64,000 bases of DNA from assembly GCA_035297145.1 (NCBI GenBank), contig DATGZN010000073.1, positions 50,037 through 114,036 on the forward strand, given 5' to 3'. Below the pieces are notes generated by a model. That model was not told where the DNA came from, did not search any database, and saw nothing but the letters and a program-made list of their open reading frames with translations. Of this stretch, positions 1 to 6,791 are shown piece after piece. Position 1 is the first letter of the stretch. Each line of letters starts with the position of its first letter. Source of the stretch: QHXW01 sp035297145 (GTDB taxonomy: Bacteria; Acidobacteriota; Terriglobia; Bryobacterales; Bryobacteraceae). Made by a program: the position numbers and the translations under genes.

Positions 1-870
1 GTGCGTATCAAATCGAATTTCCGGGGTGAAGAATTTCGTATCCAGCACAGTGTCCTTATTGCGGGGTGTGCCATTGAGCCAAGTGAAGTCGCCGTACGCG
101 AAAGGAGTGTCGTTGTCGACGGCAGGAGCCGGCGGGGGGGCTTGCATAGCTTCCGGAAGCGTCGGGTTGGGCGGCGCGACAGGCGTGGGTGGCGCGGGCA
201 CCGGGGCTTTGCCGGCTTGTTGTGCGGGATCGGGAGCCGGCGGCGGCACGACTGCCGTGGAGGCCAACAGTGTCCCTTCGTCCCGTTTCTTCAGCGTACC
301 CGGCACGGTCGGAATCGCAGCGGGATCTTGCGCAATCGTGGCAAGAAGCGTGCGCGAGGGCTGCTCGACGGATCCGGCCGAAGCTTCTACAGTTGGTTGT
401 TGCTTCTTGATCTGCGCTTCCAGTTCCTCGATGCGCCTCTTCATCGCCTCCAACTCCCTTACAAGCGCGAGCGTCGAAGCGTCAGACGCAGCAGGCGTGG
501 CCTGGGCAGGCGGATCGGCGTGCACGGCTGCGAGCGAAAGATTGACCCGATAGGTTCCCAGAGAACCCACTTCGACAGTAGCCGAGGATTTCAGAAACCC
601 CTGCTTTGTAGCTACTACTTCATAGCGGCCCGGCGCCAGATTCGCGATCGAAAATTCCCCGTCGGTCCCGCTAACCGCTGTACGATCCACACCTTTCTCC
701 ACATCATGCGCGGTGACTTGCACCTCCGCCATGGGATTGCCCGTGCTGGAGTCGCGAACCACCCCCTTAACGCCCGCCGACGACACCTGCCCGAAAGCGG
801 AAAGGGCCAGAGCGAGTTGAAACATCAAGCTGGCTGGTAAAACAGTGCAAACCAATGAGCTTCGATTCAT
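1..870 (-). CDS. Outer-membrane beta-barrel porin with N-terminal carboxypeptidase-regulatory-like domain (partial)
   Basis: An uninterrupted minus-strand frame runs from an ATG at 870 out of the left edge, so only the first 290 residues are present. A signal peptide (about residues 1-28, ending AFGQ) precedes a carboxypeptidase-regulatory-like fold (about 30-115). Then come a short coiled coil (about 135-160, rich in E, K, R) and a long Pro/Ala-rich linker. The visible end, with FAYGDFTWLNGTPR and DTKFFTPEIRFDT, matches from memory the entry segment of the OmpL-like beta-barrel porin-2 family of Acidobacteria. The AAGGA ahead of the ATG supports this start. The barrel lies outside the window, so the substrate is unknown. 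Long plus-strand open frames here are shadows of this gene. Confidence 0.82.
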   Translation of the reverse strand, partial: MNRSSLVCTVLPASLMFQLALALSAFGQVSSAGVKGVVRDSSTGNPMAEVQVTAHDVEKGVDRTAVSGTDGEFSIANLAPGRYEVVATKQGFLKSSATVEVGSLGTYRVNLSLAAVHADPPAQATPAASDASTLALVRELEAMKRRIEELEAQIKKQQPTVEASAGSVEQPSRTLLATIAQDPAAIPTVPGTLKKRDEGTLLASTAVVPPPAPDPAQQAGKAPVPAPPTPVAPPNPTLPEAMQAPPPAPAVDNDTPFAYGDFTWLNGTPRNKDTVLDTKFFTPEIRFDTH

Positions 871-1188
871 CAGGTTCCTTCCTGAAAGTAATGTTTGTTA
901 ATTAGATGACTCGGCCAGCATTTGCTGGCTGAGGGACTTTTTGGGCCAAGTGAAGCGTACGAGGCTTGTCCATAGAGCAAGGGAGCAACTTGTTCCAACA
1001 CCCATCCTGCAAGTCTGGATCAACGGGGTTTAAAAAGTCATAAAGATTTCCTTAAGGTTTGATTGCACTTTTCGATGGCGTGGATAACAAACTTGAATGC
1101 GCGTGCGCCGGAATCTTCTTCGCGCGAAGCCACGTGCAGAAGCGATCGTGTTGATAAGCACTTGCTTTCCTTGAGACAATCGCCTTCA
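871..1188. other. Intergenic region with a 7-bp-stem hairpin
   Basis: No gene is seen in these 318 bases. A perfect inverted repeat GCCAGCA-TT-TGCTGGC lies at 914-929, about 45 bases upstream of the porin start, followed on the plus strand by a short T run (938-942). It could be an operator or an RNA hairpin in the porin 5' leader. No convincing promoter hexamer pair was found. Confidence 0.4.
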
Positions 1189-1524
1189 ATGACGCGTGGA
1201 ACGGCTGTTCTCGTTCTTCTGTTTGCAGCAGCTCTGGAGGCCGGCGGAGATGCTTTGGTGCGAAGTGCACTCCGCACCTCGCAGGCGCCGATTCGCTTTC
1301 TTCTATTCGCGGCGGGTGCTGGCGTGCTTTTCGCCTATGGATGCATGGTCAACGCACCTTCCTGGGATTTTGGGCGCCTTCTTGGACTCTATGTCGTGTT
1401 TTTCTTCGTTACGGCGCAGGTTATCGCGTGGCTGGCCTTCGGTGAGCTCCCAAGCCGCAGTTTGTTCGTGGGAGGAATACTGATTGTCAGTGGAGGGTTG
1501 GTGATCGCGTTAGCAGAAAGATAA
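1189..1524 (+). CDS. Small multidrug-resistance / EamA-like four-helix membrane protein
   Basis: The 111-residue product is almost entirely hydrophobic, with about four membrane helices. It has features of small SMR/EamA-superfamily proteins: an acidic residue in helix 1 (ALEAGGDAL) and a glycine-rich last helix (GGILIVSGGLVIAL). The ATG at 1189 is chosen because the frame upstream of it is polar and unlike the family. Length fits the roughly 105-115 residues of SMR proteins. Substrate is unknown, and a role in efflux is only a family-level guess. It stands alone between a divergent porin gene and a convergent TPR gene. Confidence 0.6.
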   Translation: MTRGTAVLVLLFAAALEAGGDALVRSALRTSQAPIRFLLFAAGAGVLFAYGCMVNAPSWDFGRLLGLYVVFFFVTAQVIAWLAFGELPSRSLFVGGILIVSGGLVIALAER

Positions 1525-1565
1525 CTAATATCTTAGCAGTTAGCGGGGCGAGCTTACTTCGACGA

Positions 1566-1724
1566 CTAAGATGGAAGGCGCTGAGACTTCCACTTTTTTC
1601 GCAAATTCCAGAGGGCGACGGCTCCGCAACCTGCCAGAACCGGCAGGAACGGGACTCCATTCGCAATCAAGATGATCCCGACCGACAGCGCCGCGGTAAG
1701 AAAGTATCGCCACTTCACTTCCAC
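1566..1724 (-). CDS. Short hydrophobic protein, translationally coupled to the upstream TPR gene
   Basis: The frame from a GTG at 1724 (or 1718) to the stop at 1566 would give about 52 residues: one or two hydrophobic segments (YFLTAALSVGIILIA and PVLAGCGAVALW), then a basic tail (RKKWKSQR). Its start overlaps the end of the TPR gene, whose stop is 1715-1717, as expected for coupling. The same frame is open farther upstream to 1874, but that part reads like a shadow of the TPR gene. Function unknown. The existence of the gene is moderately supported. Confidence 0.4.
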   Translation of the reverse strand: MEVKWRYFLTAALSVGIILIANGVPFLPVLAGCGAVALWNLRKKWKSQRLPS

Positions 1725-2218
1725 ACCACCGCTAGAGAGAGCGCCACAGAAACTGCGGCCAAAAGCAGTCCCGGTGCAGCCAGAGACCGTGCCAACGATG
1801 GTCTCACGGTTCCCTCCCGCATGAGGCGCCGAATCTCCATAAGATGTTTTCGCGCAAGCGATACCTCGAAGCAATTAGTCGCCAGTTCGAGCGCGTGCAG
1901 CATCTCCTCCTCAGACTTGGGAAGCGCGCGCAGCCGGTAGTGCAGTTCGGCGTATTTGAAGCGGGCCCAGAAACTATGCGGGTTGATTTCACAAGCGGCC
2001 TCGAGCGCATCCATGGACTTGTATGCGTCATAGTTCATGGCATACGCCATGCCGAGACACGTGCGGATGTCGGCCGAATCCGGGCTATCGGCACAGGCTT
2101 GTTCCAGCGTGCGAATGTAAACCTTCAACCTCTCGGGGGAGACAGTATGCGGATCGCGCCAGGGAACGGGAGGGAGTAGGGACCGGGTTCCGGCGCCTGT
2201 CTGTAGATCAGTAACCAT
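1715..2218 (-). CDS. TPR-like protein with C-terminal membrane anchor
   Basis: This 167-residue protein has two or three degenerate tetratricopeptide helices (about 30-130, for example LGMAYAMNYDAYKSMDALE and ARFKYAELHYRL). A hydrophobic C-terminal helix follows (about 146-165), predicting a tail-anchored or single-pass protein with the TPR part in the cytoplasm. TPR modules bind other proteins, and no partner is evident. It lies 3 bases from the ammonium transporter stop and is transcribed the same way, so it may be the tail of the amt operon. Confidence 0.6.
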   Translation of the reverse strand: MVTDLQTGAGTRSLLPPVPWRDPHTVSPERLKVYIRTLEQACADSPDSADIRTCLGMAYAMNYDAYKSMDALEAACEINPHSFWARFKYAELHYRLRALPKSEEEMLHALELATNCFEVSLARKHLMEIRRLMREGTVRPSLARSLAAPGLLLAAVSVALSLAVVWK

Positions 2219-2221
2219 CGC

Positions 2222-3871
2222 TTATACTTCGACTCCCCGCGACGTCAGGTCGAATTCAGGATAAGCTAGCGCGCCCATCTCCGGCAGATCCAACCCTTCC
2301 AGCTCTGACTTTGCCGAAGCCCGCTGGCCGGCAAATACGTCGACCACCAAGTATAGAACCAGGCTGGCCGAGAATACCACTCCGATGAGCGTGGAAACAC
2401 CGATCAGTTGCGCGACGAATTGCCCGGGATCTCCGTAGAACAGTCCCCTCACTGATCCGTTCACGCCGTTCCAGGCGCCGCCGAAGTTACTCCTGCCATC
2501 GGCCAGCAGCCCCACTGAGATCACACCCCAGATGCCGCAAACACCGTGCACCGAAACAGCACCAACAGGGTCGTCGATCTTCATGACTCGCTCGAAGAAC
2601 GCGACCGCAACGCACACCAGGACCCCCGCGATCAAACCGATGATCACGGCACCCACCGGGTTCACGAAAGCGCAGGGCGCGGTAATCGCCACCAGGCCGG
2701 CAAGAAACCCATTGCCGGTCATGGATGCATCGGGTTTGCCGTACATCGTCCACATATAAAACATGGCGCTCATCATGCCCGCGGCGCTGGCCAGCATGGT
2801 GTTCACGGCAATCGCGCCAATGCGTAGATTGCCGTTAGTCGAGGCTCCCAGCGTGGATCCCGGGTTGAACCCAAACCATCCGAATGCGAGGATGAGGCAT
2901 CCGGTGATCACCAACACGAGATCGTGGGCGAGGATCGCCTGCGGCTTCCCCTGCCGGTTGTACTTTCCAATGCGCGGTCCCAAAACCATTGCAATCGCCA
3001 AAGCTGAAAGCCCGCCAACCGCATGCACCACGCCCGACCCCGCAAAATCCACATAACCTTTGCCCAAGCCGAAGTTGGCTCCGAGATTGGACAGCCACCC
3101 GCCTCCCCAGGCCCAATTCGCGTATAGCGGATAGACGAACGCTGCAAAGACAAACGAGGAAATAGCGAAGGCGGAGAACTTCCAACGCTCCACCGCTGCG
3201 CCAGTAGGAATTGTGGCGGCTGTGTCCATGAATACCATCTGGAAGAGAAAAAGAACCATCACGGCGACATCGTTCGTGCCGTTATGCATGAGGAAAAAAC
3301 CGTTCTGCCCAAAGACTCCAAACGGCTTCCCGAACAGATTGAACGTGTACTCGGCGCTCAGCGGCGGAGTTCCGCCCAGGTTTGCAATGGCCCCGACGCC
3401 TCCCATCTGTAACGAGAATCCAATCATCCAATAGGCCAGCATGCCGATGCCGTAGACCGCGATGTTCATCATCATGGTGTGATTCGCGTTCTTCGCACGG
3501 GCCAGGCCCGTCTCCAGAAGGGCGAATCCCAGTTGCATGAACATGACCAGATACCCTGTGACGAGGGTCCACACGAAATTGATGGCTATCTTGTTCTGTC
3601 CGGCCTGATTGACAAGGTCGGCTATGGTGAGCCCCCTCTTGGCATCGCTAACGGCTACGTCTGCCGCGGTTCCCGTAAGAGAGCCTTCCGGATCACCCTT
3701 CGCCCGCTCTTCGGGTTTTGGCGTGTCAACGCTCTTCAAATCCGTGTCCGTGATCGGTTTAGCCGGAACCGCCGCAGGTTGCGCCGTGGGTGTGGCCGGC
3801 GCCGACGTTTGCCCGAACACCCCGACGGTTAGAGCTAGCAGGACCGCTGCCTGTACCAGAGACTGCTTCAT
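2222..3871 (-). CDS. amt: Ammonium transporter Amt/MEP/Rh family
   Basis: This is a channel-like ammonium/ammonia transporter of the inner membrane, 549 residues. An N-terminal signal peptide (1-20, ending VFGQ) precedes an Ala/Pro-rich linker of about 60 residues and then the Amt core of 11 predicted helices. The pore twin histidines are visible at H283 (GSGVVHAVGG) and H442 (SVHGVCGIWG). The long processed N-terminus is more than in compact AmtB proteins and puts the N-terminus outside. No glnK/PII gene is adjacent; two short membrane-protein genes precede it instead. Regulation by nitrogen is expected but no sigma-54 site was found. Confidence 0.95.
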   Translation of the reverse strand: MKQSLVQAAVLLALTVGVFGQTSAPATPTAQPAAVPAKPITDTDLKSVDTPKPEERAKGDPEGSLTGTAADVAVSDAKRGLTIADLVNQAGQNKIAINFVWTLVTGYLVMFMQLGFALLETGLARAKNANHTMMMNIAVYGIGMLAYWMIGFSLQMGGVGAIANLGGTPPLSAEYTFNLFGKPFGVFGQNGFFLMHNGTNDVAVMVLFLFQMVFMDTAATIPTGAAVERWKFSAFAISSFVFAAFVYPLYANWAWGGGWLSNLGANFGLGKGYVDFAGSGVVHAVGGLSALAIAMVLGPRIGKYNRQGKPQAILAHDLVLVITGCLILAFGWFGFNPGSTLGASTNGNLRIGAIAVNTMLASAAGMMSAMFYMWTMYGKPDASMTGNGFLAGLVAITAPCAFVNPVGAVIIGLIAGVLVCVAVAFFERVMKIDDPVGAVSVHGVCGIWGVISVGLLADGRSNFGGAWNGVNGSVRGLFYGDPGQFVAQLIGVSTLIGVVFSASLVLYLVVDVFAGQRASAKSELEGLDLPEMGALAYPEFDLTSRGVEV

Positions 3872-3878
3872 TCAGTCT

Positions 3879-4061
3879 TCACCTCTTCCAGATCGGATTT
3901 CTCAGGTAGGTACGGTTAATGAGGCCGATGATACCGAATAGACTCACAGCAAGGCCTGTCATCACCATCACCAGTCGCCCGTTGACACTGGCCGCCATAC
4001 CGAGACTCAACAGACTGATCACAAAGCCCAGAACCGTCACGGCGATTCCAACCAGGATCAC
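3879..4061 (-). CDS. Small two-helix membrane protein upstream of amt
   Basis: The 60-residue product has two hydrophobic segments (about 2-22 and 30-48) and a basic end (RTYLRNPIWKR). It ends 7 bases before the amt start and is transcribed with it, so it is probably co-expressed. It is not a PII protein. It may be a small subunit or accessory of the transporter, but that rests on position alone. Confidence 0.6.
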   Translation of the reverse strand: MILVGIAVTVLGFVISLLSLGMAASVNGRLVMVMTGLAVSLFGIIGLINRTYLRNPIWKR

Positions 4062-4086
4062 GTTCGTTTCCCCTTTCCTCGTGCAT

Positions 4087-4266
4087 CTAATCTTCGGCGT
4101 TTTCCCACGGTTTGCATTTCAAACAAATCGCGACGGCGCCACCTAGTAGGACAACGGCGATAATCAACAACGCCGTGCTGCCTCCCAAGGCGAAGGCGGC
4201 TGCCAGCGCAACGAAAGCAAGGAAGAAAACAATAACTCCATAGGCTTGTGTGGGATTCGCACCCAT
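4087..4266 (-). CDS. 59-residue two-helix membrane protein, first gene of the amt cluster
   Basis: An ATG at 4266 opens a 59-residue frame. It has two hydrophobic helices (about 9-27 and 31-48), a GG pair at 28-29 between them, a short KCKPW stretch and an acidic end (ENAED). It sits 25 bases ahead of the next small gene in the amt cluster. It aligns without gaps to the equally long divergent protein at 4614-4793 (shared FLA at 15-17, GG at 28-29, P53, final ED). Function unknown. Confidence 0.6.
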   Translation of the reverse strand: MGANPTQAYGVIVFFLAFVALAAAFALGGSTALLIIAVVLLGGAVAICLKCKPWENAED

Positions 4267-4613
4267 ATATTAAGGCGATTGAGAAAAGCAGCTCTAAGCA
4301 GGACGGGGCTTAAACTTCGGCAAGCTCAAACTTGGCTTGCGGACTATTCTATCTTGCAGCTTGATGACACACCAATAGAAAACCTGAATGGGGCCTATAC
4401 AATTTTTTGACCTGCCAAAAGGTCGTCCAGCGTCATGTAGTGCTTATCGAACCAATCGAAAACTATAATCCAAGGTCTTGCGAGCAACCCTGTTACAATC
4501 AACCTTCGCTTCCCGTGTAGTACCGCCGCACCCAAGTCTGGCGAGGCAGCCGGTGAACCTCGTTAGTATCCTGCCGGCACGTTCTTAGAACCTGAATCTG
4601 CTTCTCCCGCAAC
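4267..4613. other. Intergenic region between two divergent small membrane-protein genes
   Basis: No gene is supported in these 347 bases. Two weak inverted repeats are present: GCAAGC/GCTTGC at 4320-4325/4335-4340 and GACCT/AGGTC at 4409-4413/4420-4424. The region should carry promoters for both flanking genes. I found no clear sigma-70 or sigma-54 hexamer pair and no recognisable riboswitch core. Confidence 0.4.
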
Positions 4614-4793
4614 ATGAGCCCAACTTCCATCCGGATGCTCGCCACCTTTGTAATCTTCCTGGCGCTGGTGACGCTCGTTCTCGCGATGGTGGTTGGCGGC
4701 GATATCTTGATGATTGTATTCGGACTATGTTTGGCAGCAACTTCGATGGAATTGTTTCGCCGTGCTCAACCCAGGCACGATGACGAAGACTAG
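4614..4793 (+). CDS. 59-residue two-helix membrane protein, divergent from the amt cluster
   Basis: An ATG at 4614 opens a 59-residue frame with two hydrophobic segments (about 8-27 and 31-45), a GG pair at 28-29 and a charged end (RRAQPRHDDED). Length, GG position and acidic C-terminus match the minus-strand protein at 4087-4266. This suggests a duplicated or diverged family of small membrane proteins. It converges on the HD-GYP gene. Function unknown. Confidence 0.55.
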   Translation: MSPTSIRMLATFVIFLALVTLVLAMVVGGDILMIVFGLCLAATSMELFRRAQPRHDDED

Positions 4794-4821
4794 AGTCGCG
4801 CCAGTCTGGCTTGTCGAACTA

Positions 4822-6765
4822 CTAGACCGGCTGCAAACTTCGCGCGATGGTGCGCGCCCGGGGGACGGGCTGCGGGGCCATGGCGATCACGTTCTGCCGA
4901 GGCACGGGGCGGGCCGCTGCGGATTCCATCAGGTCGCCCAAGGCGTCGCCAAGTGCAGAGAGTTCCAGCAGATCCAAGGCAGAGAAGGCGTCGGGCTTGG
5001 CACGGAACAAAGTGAGCACACCGGCGACGTCGTCTTCACCCTCGAGCGGGATGGCGAGAGCGGAACGGAGACCGATCAGGCTGGAGGAATCCACGGACGG
5101 GTTTCCGTTGAGAATAGAACGCCCGTTGGCCGCGACCCAGCCCGACAGGCCGTGTCCCATAGGGACCTTCAAGCGGGAGAGCGTCTCGATGTGCGTTCCC
5201 GCGGCGTATTCGGGAATCAGCGTGGAATCGTGGCGCGCATAGAAAGCCAGGCAGTCGCAAGGGAGGATTTCCTGAAGGCGGCCCGCAAGAATCGAGAGCA
5301 CTTCATGCCGCGACAAAATTCCCGTCAGCCCCTGAATCAGCTCGACCAACGTGGCCCAGTCAGCGTTCGCGGAGGCGGAAGAGGGAGCCGCGTGAAGCGG
5401 GGCGTGATCAGCAGCCTCTTCGAAACCGGCGTCAGGGGCCGCTCCGCGCTCAACGTTGATATCCGTGGACAAGCTGAACGTTTCCATCTGCGAACTGCGC
5501 GCTAGTTGCTCCAACTCGACGTAGCGCTTTTGCAACAGCTCGACCACGGCCGGGTCGAACGCCTTGCCGGATTGCTCCACGACCATTTCCATGGCCTTGC
5601 CGAGCGGAAGCGCACGGCGGTATTGCCGATCGCTGGCGAGCGCATCGAGGCAATCCACGGCCGAGAGAATACGGGCGCCGATGGGGATCTCTTCACCCTT
5701 GAGCCCGTCAGGATACCCCGAACCATCCCACTTTTCGTGATGGCTGCGGACGATGGGGACCACAGGGTACGGGAACTGCGCGCGAGCCAAAATCTCCGCG
5801 CCGACCACGGGATGAATCTTCATTTTGCCGAATTCTTCCGGCGTGAGCTTGCCCGGCTTGCAAATGATGTGCTCGGGTACGGCGATTTTTCCGATATCGT
5901 GCAGCACCGAGGCCGCGCGGATGGCCTGCAATTCGGTGTCGCTCAACCGGAGATCCTTGCCGATTTCGACGGCATAGACCTGCACGCGCTGCAGGTGGTC
6001 GTGCGTGGTGTGGTCCTTGGCTTCGATGGCCAGGGCCAGGGATTCAATGGTGCGCAAATGGAGCGCCGCGGTCTCTTCCGCGTGCTTGCGCTTATCTTCC
6101 AGGCGATCGAGATAGAGGCGATAAGAGCGGTAGACGACATAGGTGGCGGGAATCACCAGCATGGAGGTCTGCCAGCCGAGACGACGCTGGGCGACTTCGA
6201 AGATGCCGGCGGTGGCGGCGCCCAGCAAGTAATATGGCAATGCCCAGAGATATGAAGTGCGCCACACGCCGCGGATTGATTTGCCTTCAGTAAAAGCAAT
6301 CACCGCAGCCACCAGGATGGTGGTGGTAACGAAATAAGTGCACGCGAGTACGGCCAGCAGCACCGCTTGTTCCAGCGGCAGACTGCGCAGCCATACGGAA
6401 TGGAAGACGTGATAGGAAGCGCTGATGGCAAACGCGGCGCTGCCGATGTTGAACAATCCTTGCACCAGCCGGAGTTTCTTCGAGGAATGCCAGAAGTACT
6501 GCACCAAAACCGCGGAACAGCCGGTAAGGAGCACCTGCGGCAGGTTCAGGGATACGATGCCAATCAGGACAAAAAGAAAACAGACGGAGATGGTTCCCGT
6601 GACTCCGGGCAGACGCAGTTTCAAACCGGAGAGCAGAATGGCGATAACGAAATAAACGAGGAAGCCGGTCAGATCATCGGCGCGCCACGCGAGAAGATTC
6701 CGGATCAGTTCGACCCATCCCACCGCAATGACTAGGCTGATGAAAAATTTAGTCTTATACGACAT
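4822..6765 (-). CDS. Membrane-anchored HD-GYP cyclic-di-GMP phosphodiesterase with C-terminal GAF domain
   Basis: Predicted to hydrolyse cyclic di-GMP. Residues 1-215 carry about eight hydrophobic segments forming a membrane sensor region. The HD-GYP domain spans about 232-420, with the HD pair at H289-D290 and the complete signature HHEKWDGSGYP at 342-352, so it should be active. A GAF-like domain follows (about 465-615), then a basic tail. The order membrane-HDGYP-GAF puts the GAF downstream of the catalytic domain, so it may sense a cytosolic ligand. Length is 647 residues. The gene is monocistronic in appearance, 26 bases from the upstream protease gene on the same strand. Confidence 0.88.
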   Translation of the reverse strand: MSYKTKFFISLVIAVGWVELIRNLLAWRADDLTGFLVYFVIAILLSGLKLRLPGVTGTISVCFLFVLIGIVSLNLPQVLLTGCSAVLVQYFWHSSKKLRLVQGLFNIGSAAFAISASYHVFHSVWLRSLPLEQAVLLAVLACTYFVTTTILVAAVIAFTEGKSIRGVWRTSYLWALPYYLLGAATAGIFEVAQRRLGWQTSMLVIPATYVVYRSYRLYLDRLEDKRKHAEETAALHLRTIESLALAIEAKDHTTHDHLQRVQVYAVEIGKDLRLSDTELQAIRAASVLHDIGKIAVPEHIICKPGKLTPEEFGKMKIHPVVGAEILARAQFPYPVVPIVRSHHEKWDGSGYPDGLKGEEIPIGARILSAVDCLDALASDRQYRRALPLGKAMEMVVEQSGKAFDPAVVELLQKRYVELEQLARSSQMETFSLSTDINVERGAAPDAGFEEAADHAPLHAAPSSASANADWATLVELIQGLTGILSRHEVLSILAGRLQEILPCDCLAFYARHDSTLIPEYAAGTHIETLSRLKVPMGHGLSGWVAANGRSILNGNPSVDSSSLIGLRSALAIPLEGEDDVAGVLTLFRAKPDAFSALDLLELSALGDALGDLMESAAARPVPRQNVIAMAPQPVPRARTIARSLQPV

Positions 6766-6791
6766 GGCCGGCCTTAAGCGGAGTTGTTCGC

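Noticed and set aside
1..840. Long plus-strand open frames in the first 840 bases
   Set aside because: Products are Arg- or Ser/Ala-rich with no fold, while the minus strand carries a signal peptide, a regulatory domain and a porin segment through the same DNA.
914..942. Hairpin plus T run as a Rho-independent terminator
   Set aside because: The stem is only 7 bp, the T run is short and 8 bases away, and no plus-strand gene ends before it.
4267..4613. Sigma-54 promoter expected for an ammonium transporter cluster
   Set aside because: No GG-N10-GC pattern was found on the minus strand upstream of 4266.
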